Assembly: GCA_934394515.1 (NCBI GenBank)
Contig: CAKRRU010000032.1
Coordinates: 1 to 21,116 of the forward strand
DNA length: 21,116 nt
From: an uncultured Acetatifactor sp.
Lineage (GTDB): Bacteria; Bacillota; Clostridia; Lachnospirales; Lachnospiraceae
Direction of reading: 5' to 3'
Of this stretch, positions 15,905 to 21,116 are shown in pieces. The notes under the pieces were generated by a model. It did not search any database. It saw only the letters and a program-made list of their open reading frames with translations, and was not told where the DNA came from. The translations under genes and the position numbers were made by a program. Every line of letters begins with the position of its first letter. Position 1 is the first letter of the stretch.

Positions 15905-17356
15905 ATGAAAAAACAAGTATATAACCCCTATTTGCCCAGCTATGAATATATCCCGGACGGAGAGCCGAGGGTATTCGGAGACAGACTTTATATTTATGGA
16001 AGTCATGACAAGTTCGGCGGAAGTTATTATTGCGAGAATGACTATGTCTGCTGGTCTGCACCGTTATTGAACCTGTCGGACTGGAAGTATGAGGGGGTAA
16101 TCTTCCGGTATGCGGATCATCCACAGGATGCGGTGCATAGAAAAGCAGAGAAAAATGGGCGTTACTATTTGTTTGCACCGGATGTGATCCGTGGCAGAGA
16201 CGAGAGATTTTATCTATATTATTCTATTGCGGATTCTTCCATCATTTCTGTAGCGGTCTGTAATACCCCGGCAGGGCAGTATGGATATCTGGGGGATGTC
16301 TGTTATCCGGACGGCAGGATATTGGGAGAGTCAGCAGGCGAATATTTTCAGTTTGATCCCAGTATTTTCATCGATGATGATGGGCGGATTTATCTGTATT
16401 CCGGATTTTGCCCTACCAATAGAACGGTGGATGTATTTGGAAGAAAATTTGTCGGATGCCATATGTATGAACTGGAACAGGACATGCTGACGGTACGCAA
16501 GGGACCGATGCTTGTGATCCCAAGAGAGGCGAAGGTGCCTGCAGGAGCGGTTTATTTTGAAGCACCTTCCATGCGCAAGATAAACGGTATCTATTATCTG
16601 GTTTATTCTGCAAGAAATACGGGATTGTATTATTTTTATAGTGACAGGCCGGACGGAGACTTCTGTTTTGGCGGCAGAATCCATTCTACGTCTGACGTGG
16701 GAATCAACGGCTATTCGGAAGAAGAACCCTGCTGTTCCATGGGGAATACGCACGGAGGTCTGGTGGAATTAAACGGCAGATATTATATTTTTGATCACAG
16801 ACATACGAATAACAGTTCTTTTTGCAGACAGGGTGTGGCGGAACCGGTGACCATTGATAAGCAGGGACGAATCGTCCAGGTGGAGACGACAAGCTGTGGA
16901 TTAAATGGTGGATGGCTGATAGGGGAAGGCTCCTATCCGGCTTACATTGCCTGTGTGCTGTATTATGAAAAGACAGTTTCTCCGGAGCAGAGAACAGCAT
17001 GTATTACACAGGACGGGGACGACAGGGAGACCTTGCCCGGACAATATATCCGGGGAATCAGTAACGGCTGCATTGTGGGATACCGTTATTTTGAAGGAAA
17101 CGGTTTAGTGGGAATACGAATCAGAATACGTGGCAAAGCAAGCGGAACCTTATATGTGACCTGTCACGAAGAAGGCGGAAAAATAATGAATCCGGAGCAA
17201 AACAAGGTAGGAAAAGCAGAGATCAGATTGTGTACGGACGAATGGCAACAGCTGGAGATTCCTGTACAGGTCAGTGAGAAGATCTATCCTTTATACCTTA
17301 GGTTTCATGGGGATGGTGGATTTGATCTGTCGGAGATTACGCTTATCGCACCTTGA
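15905..17356 (+). CDS. GH43-like glycosidase with C-terminal carbohydrate-binding-like domain
   Basis: The 483-residue protein opens with NPYLPSYEYIPDGEPRVFGD, a typical start for one GH43 group. The putative acidic triad is D18 (IPDGEPR), D151 (QFDPSIFIDDDG) and E219 (VYFEAPSMRK). After the propeller (to about 330), the last ~130 residues are beta-rich and CBM6-like (VGIRIRIRGKASGTLYVT to LYLRFHGDGGFDLSEITL). No signal peptide is visible, so it is cytoplasmic. AAGGAG lies 8 bases before ATG 15905. The frame runs further back into the AraC gene, but without a credible start. It is probably co-transcribed with the AraC gene upstream. Likely acts on arabino- or xylo-oligosaccharides; exact linkage unknown. 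It differs clearly from the GH43 at 2828. Confidence 0.8.
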   Translation: MKKQVYNPYLPSYEYIPDGEPRVFGDRLYIYGSHDKFGGSYYCENDYVCWSAPLLNLSDWKYEGVIFRYADHPQDAVHRKAEKNGRYYLFAPDVIRGRDERFYLYYSIADSSIISVAVCNTPAGQYGYLGDVCYPDGRILGESAGEYFQFDPSIFIDDDGRIYLYSGFCPTNRTVDVFGRKFVGCHMYELEQDMLTVRKGPMLVIPREAKVPAGAVYFEAPSMRKINGIYYLVYSARNTGLYYFYSDRPDGDFCFGGRIHSTSDVGINGYSEEEPCCSMGNTHGGLVELNGRYYIFDHRHTNNSSFCRQGVAEPVTIDKQGRIVQVETTSCGLNGGWLIGEGSYPAYIACVLYYEKTVSPEQRTACITQDGDDRETLPGQYIRGISNGCIVGYRYFEGNGLVGIRIRIRGKASGTLYVTCHEEGGKIMNPEQNKVGKAEIRLCTDEWQQLEIPVQVSEKIYPLYLRFHGDGGFDLSEITLIAP

Positions 17357-17388
17357 TTGATAACTTTCTATCAAAAACAATATAGCAC

Positions 17389-17449
17389 TTGACAAATACC
17401 CTGCGGGGGTATATCTTGTAAAAGAAAACAGGATACCCCTGTGGGGTAT
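17389..17449 (+). promoter_or_regulatory. Copper-responsive promoter with two CsoR operators
   Basis: TTGACA (17389-17394) and TATCTT (17412-17417) are 17 bases apart. The spacer is filled by a palindrome ATACCC-N5-GGGTAT (17396-17412). A second copy with the same arms and spacing lies at 17433-17449. These closely resemble known CsoR operators, whose cores are C-run/G-run palindromes of the TACCC...GGGTA type. CsoR on the first site would block RNA polymerase directly. Confidence 0.85.
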
Positions 17450-17532
17450 TTATACTTACGCAAACAGTAGATCAGTAAGCTCTGCATGAGAAGTATGGAA
17501 GATCGCAAACGCATTGGGAAGAGAGGAGACTT

Positions 17533-17856
17533 ATGGCAGAACAGATCGGAGAAACATCCACCACTTGTTGTCATTGTCATCAGAAAGCAACACCCCGTTC
17601 GGAAAAGGAAAGAAAACAATTGCAGAACCGCTTAAGCCGGATGGCGGGACAGTTAAACGGTATCAGCCGGATGCTGGAAGAAAACCGGTATTGCGGAGAT
17701 ATCCTGACGCAGGTAGCGGCAGTGGAGAGTGCTTTGCAGGCATTCGGTTATGCGATTCTGAAGGAGCATATGGAGACCTGTGTGGTTGAGGAGATCCAAA
17801 AAGGGAATACTGCTATCGTGGAGGAAGCGGTAGAACTGGTAAAAAAATTAAAGTAA
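17533..17856 (+). CDS. csoR: Copper-sensing repressor of the CsoR family
   Basis: The 107-residue all-helical protein has the family core KQLQNRLSRMAGQLNGISRMLEE. The Cu(I) ligand set is C54, H79 and C83, with spacings of 25 and 4 residues, identical to the Cys-His-Cys set of characterised CsoR proteins. Apo-CsoR binds its operators; Cu(I) releases it. A 20-residue N-terminal extension carries CCHCH (12-16), which could bind extra metal or may simply be variable. GAGAGG lies 6 bases before the ATG. It is the first gene of the copper island, 115 bases before copA, behind two operators, so it is autoregulated. The Cys-His-Cys pattern and the linked CopA argue against the related RcnR or FrmR roles. 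Confidence 0.93.
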   Translation: MAEQIGETSTTCCHCHQKATPRSEKERKQLQNRLSRMAGQLNGISRMLEENRYCGDILTQVAAVESALQAFGYAILKEHMETCVVEEIQKGNTAIVEEAVELVKKLK

Positions 17857-17892
17857 AGACCTGTGAGGTTGTACACGTCCGCAACAAATCCG

Positions 17893-17934
17893 TTAAGCGG
17901 ATATGCGAAGAGCATACGCTTAAATAAGGGCGAA
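17893..17934 (+). repeat. Stem-loop between csoR and copA
   Basis: TTAAGCG-GA-TATGC (17893-17906) pairs with GCATACGCTTAA (17912-17923): 12 base pairs with a 2-base bulge and loop GAAGA. AGGGCGAA follows at 17927-17934. There is no T-run, so it is not an ordinary terminator. It may modulate how much copA is made relative to csoR. Its apex and trailing motif resemble part of the element at 4366-4518. Confidence 0.5.
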
Positions 17935-17971
17935 AATATACAGTTACAGATAGGGAAAGAGGTGTAGTATT

Positions 17972-20899
17972 GTGAAAGAAAGATATCATGTGACAGGAAT
18001 GTCCTGCTCCGCATGCTCTTCGCATGTGGAGAAGGCGGTAAATAAATTGGATGCGGTGGAAAAAGCATCTGTGAACCTGCTGACGGAGACCATGGATGTC
18101 ACTTATGATGAGAGCAGATTATCTTCCGGGGGGATTATTGATGCGGTGGTGAAAGCCGGCTACGGAGCTTCCGTGATGAGCGAAAGCAGTAACGGGAATG
18201 CGGCAGTGGGCGGACAGAGCGCTTCCGGCAGAGGGAACCGCCAAAGCGGATCCGGCGCCGACGGCAAACAGGAATTACAGCAGAAGCTGGATGCGGAAGC
18301 AAAAGCCATGAAGTGGCGTCTGGGAATCTCCATCGGATTCCTGATTCCGTTAATGTATGTATCCATGCATCATATGTTCAAGGAATGGTTCGGCATTCCT
18401 GTTCCGGCATTTATCGTGAATACCATGCACGGCAATGCCAATGCCATGAACTTTGCACTGACGCAGTTCTTGCTGCTGTTGCCGATCCTGTATGTGAACC
18501 GGAAATTTTTTGCTGTGGGGTTCAAGACACTGGCACACCGCAGTCCAAACATGGACAGTCTGATCGCACTGGGCTCCGGTGCGGCACTGGTGTACGGAAT
18601 CTTCGCCATGTACCGGATCAGTTACGGTCTTGGCTACGGAGATATGGCGGTAGTAGAGCATTATGCACATGATCTGTATTTTGAATCCTCCGGTACGATT
18701 TTGACGCTGATCACCGTCGGAAAATATCTGGAGAGCCGTTCCAAGGGCAAGACCAGTGAGGCAATCACGAAGCTGATGAACCTGGCTCCCAAGGTGGCAA
18801 TCCTCGTGACGGAAGACGGACAGGAGAAGGAAGTGCCGACGGAGAGCCTGCAAAAAGGTGATATTTTCCTGGTAAAACCGGGCAGCCTCGTACCGGTAGA
18901 CGGTATTGTGCTGGAAGGCAACTCCAGTGTGGATGAAGCGGCAATCACAGGAGAGAGCGTTCCTGTGGAGAAGCACGCAGGCGACCATGTGGTTTCGGCT
19001 ACAGTGAATAAAGCGGGATTCTTAAAATGCCGCGCGGATCGAGTGGGCGATGATACGACGCTGGCGCAGATCATCCGCCTGGTGGAGGAAGCCGGCGCCA
19101 GCAAGGCACCGATCGCACAGCTGGCAGATAAAGTGGCAGGAGTATTCGTACCTACTGTTATGGTGATTTCGTTGGTTACATTGATCGTGTGGCTGGCAAG
19201 CGGTGCCACCGCAGAGTTTGCGATTTCTACAGCCATTGCAGTACTGGTAATTTCCTGCCCCTGTGCGCTGGGACTGGCAACTCCGGTGGCTATCATGGTA
19301 GGCACGGGCGTAGGAGCAGGTAACGGTATCCTGATCAAGACCGGTGAAGCCTTGCAACAGGCAAAAGAGATCGATACCGTCGTTCTGGACAAGACCGGAA
19401 CCATCACAAGCGGTAAACTGAAAGTAGAAGAAATCAGTGGTTATGATGCCCGGATACCTATGGATGCCATGATGCAGATTGCAGCGGCACTTGAGAAAAA
19501 GAGTGAACATCCGTTGGCGGAAGCGGTGGTGGAATATGCAGAGCGTGAGCATCTGCCGATTCCGGAAATGCGGGATTTCAAGGCGACCTTCGGACGCGGC
19601 GTGGAAGGTGCGCTGACACATGATTTTGCTGTGCAGGAGTCCTTGAAAAAAGATGGACCGACTGCAGTGTTTTACGCCGGAAAATTTGATGAAAAAAATA
19701 CGGGAAATTCTGGCGGAACAGAAAATGGCATAAACGATGTCGCAGCAATGACAAAAGAAAGTTCAGAGTCTGCGGAGCTGTCGCAGAGAAAAACTATCCT
19801 TCCGGCAGGTACAAAATTCTATGTGGGCAATCTTGCTTTTCTGCAGGAGAAGAATATTATTTTGCCGGATGGGGCATCAGACGCCCTGAACCGGATGGCA
19901 GACGAAGGCATGACACCGCTTCTGGCAGCAATGGAAGGTACCTTCCAGAAAGTAAACTCTCAGGAAACTTGTTTTCTTGGAATCATCGGTGTAGCGGATA
20001 CGGTCAAAGCTACTTCCTATGAAGCAATTCAGGCATGGGAGAAGATGGGTGTGAAAGTCATCATGCTGACCGGTGATAACAGACGAACCGCAGAAGCTGT
20101 ACGGGAAAAACTCGGAATCTCCGAAGTCGTGGCGGAAGTAATGCCGCAGGATAAGGAGAAGAAGGTCAGTGAGTTAAAGCGTCAGGGACACAAGGTCGCT
20201 ATGATCGGTGACGGTATCAATGACGCACCCGCACTGGCAGCGGCAGACGTCGGAATGGCCATCGGTGCCGGAACGGATGTAGCGATGGAGAGTGCAGATA
20301 TCATCCTGATGAAAAATGATCTCCGGGATGCTGTGACAGCTATGAAGTTAAGCCGTTCCGTGATCCGGAATATCAAAGAGAACCTGTTCTGGGCATTTTT
20401 CTACAACTGCATCGGTATCCCTCTGGCGGCAGGCGTGTTGTATCCGGCATACGGAATCCGCTTAAATCCCATGTTCGGTGCGGCAGCCATGAGTTTGAGC
20501 AGTATCTTCGTCGTGACGAATGCACTGCGGCTGAAAGGCTTTAAGAGCGGATTTGCCACATTGAAGATTTCTGGTAATGAAAAGACAACAAAAATAATGC
20601 AGGAAACCGCGGGTGCAAAAACAGGTATAGAGAAAGCACCGGCGGATCAAAATAACAGAGAAGAGAAAGAGAGGACAAACACAATGACAAAAGTAATCAG
20701 TATCGAAGGAATGATGTGCAATCACTGCACCGGAACCGTACAGAAGGCGCTGGAGGCAGTAGCAGGCGTAACCGCAGTAACCATGAGCCTGGAGCAGAAG
20801 AATGCTACCGTGGATATGGCTGGCGATGTGGCAGATGAGGTGCTGACCAAGGCTGTGACGGATGCCGGATATGAAGTGAAGGGAATTACTTCAAAATAA
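17972..20899 (+). CDS. copA: Cu(I)-exporting P-type ATPase with metal-binding domains at both ends
   Basis: The 975-residue ATPase pumps Cu(I) out across the cytoplasmic membrane. An N-terminal HMA domain (GMSCSAC, C12 and C15) is followed by a polar linker and 8 membrane helices. Visible motifs are ITGES (325-329), the transport motif CPC (429-431), DKTGT with phosphorylated D473, SEHPL (511-515) and GDGIND (746-751). The YN and MSLSS signatures of Cu(I) pumps lie in the last helices. The nucleotide domain has a polar insert of about 65 residues (548-612). After the last helix a linker leads to a second HMA domain (MMCNHC, C916 and C919) that looks like a fused CopZ. The start is GTG, with GAGG 9 bases upstream. 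It is induced with csoR. Confidence 0.95.
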   Translation: MKERYHVTGMSCSACSSHVEKAVNKLDAVEKASVNLLTETMDVTYDESRLSSGGIIDAVVKAGYGASVMSESSNGNAAVGGQSASGRGNRQSGSGADGKQELQQKLDAEAKAMKWRLGISIGFLIPLMYVSMHHMFKEWFGIPVPAFIVNTMHGNANAMNFALTQFLLLLPILYVNRKFFAVGFKTLAHRSPNMDSLIALGSGAALVYGIFAMYRISYGLGYGDMAVVEHYAHDLYFESSGTILTLITVGKYLESRSKGKTSEAITKLMNLAPKVAILVTEDGQEKEVPTESLQKGDIFLVKPGSLVPVDGIVLEGNSSVDEAAITGESVPVEKHAGDHVVSATVNKAGFLKCRADRVGDDTTLAQIIRLVEEAGASKAPIAQLADKVAGVFVPTVMVISLVTLIVWLASGATAEFAISTAIAVLVISCPCALGLATPVAIMVGTGVGAGNGILIKTGEALQQAKEIDTVVLDKTGTITSGKLKVEEISGYDARIPMDAMMQIAAALEKKSEHPLAEAVVEYAEREHLPIPEMRDFKATFGRGVEGALTHDFAVQESLKKDGPTAVFYAGKFDEKNTGNSGGTENGINDVAAMTKESSESAELSQRKTILPAGTKFYVGNLAFLQEKNIILPDGASDALNRMADEGMTPLLAAMEGTFQKVNSQETCFLGIIGVADTVKATSYEAIQAWEKMGVKVIMLTGDNRRTAEAVREKLGISEVVAEVMPQDKEKKVSELKRQGHKVAMIGDGINDAPALAAADVGMAIGAGTDVAMESADIILMKNDLRDAVTAMKLSRSVIRNIKENLFWAFFYNCIGIPLAAGVLYPAYGIRLNPMFGAAAMSLSSIFVVTNALRLKGFKSGFATLKISGNEKTTKIMQETAGAKTGIEKAPADQNNREEKERTNTMTKVISIEGMMCNHCTGTVQKALEAVAGVTAVTMSLEQKNATVDMAGDVADEVLTKAVTDAGYEVKGITSK
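20684..20899 (+). CDS. Possible internally started CopZ-like copper chaperone within copA
   Basis: An in-frame ATG at 20684 (codon 905 of copA) begins a 71-residue HMA domain, MTKVISIEGMMCNHCTGTV onwards, the size of free CopZ chaperones. GAGG at 20671-20674 lies 9 bases before it, in the purine-rich linker. The same DNA could therefore give both the fused domain and a free chaperone. Alternatively the ribosome site is a fossil of a once separate copZ gene. Internal starting is inference. Confidence 0.4.
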   Translation: MTKVISIEGMMCNHCTGTVQKALEAVAGVTAVTMSLEQKNATVDMAGDVADEVLTKAVTDAGYEVKGITSK

Positions 20900-20934
20900 G
20901 ATTTTACCGTCAGCTTTTGCCAACGTAAAAGGAG

Positions 20935-20989
20935 AAATGGCGCTGGTCTGATGTTATGTTTACGGACATGACACCGGGCAGCGCCATTT
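20935..20989 (+). terminator. Terminator after copA
   Basis: AAATGGCGCTG (20935-20945) is perfectly complementary to CAGCGCCATTT (20979-20989), 11 bp, followed by one further T. The 33-base loop is long and has short internal pairings. It lies 36 bases after the copA stop. The T-run is short, so strength is uncertain. Confidence 0.65.
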
Positions 20990-21116
20990 TGGGCCCATAG
21001 AGGAAAAAGTGATCCACAGGTACTCTTTACTACTGTATTTCAGAAATTTTTGTGACATATGGGTCTATACAGAAAAAAATGTTGTCTGGGTACTCAAATC
21101 ATGGAAAATGAGTATC

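Noticed and set aside
17357..17374. TTGATA/TATCAA hairpin after the GH43-like gene as a terminator
   Set aside because: The stem is only 6 AT-rich base pairs and no T-run follows. Too weak to call.
17857..17971. Outer inverted repeats around the csoR-copA stem-loop, to match the 4366-4518 element
   Set aside because: Only scattered matches (CTGT with ACAG) are present. The resemblance rests on the inner hairpin and AGGGCGAA only.
18661..19407. 248-codon open frame on the minus strand within copA
   Set aside because: It is antisense to strongly conserved CopA motifs and its translation has a Ser/Thr/Ala composition typical of a shadow frame.

Overview
The window looks like chromosome of a gut-type clostridium (Firmicutes, most likely Lachnospiraceae). 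The reasons are moderate GC, strong AGGAGG-type ribosome sites with some TTG/GTG starts, a VPKTG sortase-anchored surface protein, lipobox sugar-binding proteins, AraC-controlled cytoplasmic glycosidases, and a CsoR/CopA copper locus. The genus cannot be named from the sequence alone. No rRNA, tRNA, CRISPR array or transposase gene was seen, and no gene-free stretch exceeds 300 bases.

Layout. (1) 1-1777: a DUF368 membrane protein (undecaprenyl-phosphate translocase family), then a membrane-anchored PTS EIIA-like protein that has lost both EIIA histidines. The first 171 bases hold no gene and no convincing promoter. (2) 1774-5956: an AraC regulator (minus) divergent from a GH43 xylosidase/arabinofuranosidase, with repeated TTGRCAC sites between them. 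A 153-bp nested palindromic element follows, then a MATE exporter with its own promoter. (3) 5965-10846: metY (O-acetylhomoserine sulfhydrylase), a 12-TM protein ending in a LuxR DNA-binding domain, and a sortase-anchored surface protein. A 29-bp relic of the metY 3' end and a strong bidirectional terminator come next. (4) 10847-17356: a second glycan locus. A solute-binding lipoprotein and a GH3 beta-xylosidase-like enzyme lie on the minus strand, divergent from an AraC regulator and a second GH43-like enzyme on the plus strand. (5) 17389-20989: a copper island made of a promoter with two CsoR operators, csoR, and copA with a CopZ-like domain fused at its C-terminus. The last 127 bases hold nothing recognisable.

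How the genes work together. The three glycosidases have no signal peptide, so they probably cleave imported xylo/arabino-oligosaccharides inside the cell under control of the two AraC proteins. The lipoprotein would capture the sugar outside, but no ABC permease gene is present here, so its membrane partners must lie elsewhere. In the copper island, Cu(I) binding to CsoR should release the promoter and induce CopA export.

Most worth a second look: the catalytically dead membrane-tethered EIIA, the metY-tail scar flanking the LuxR/surface-protein pair, the nested palindromic element with a possible second copy upstream of copA, and the CopA-CopZ fusion that keeps what looks like an internal ribosome site and start codon.
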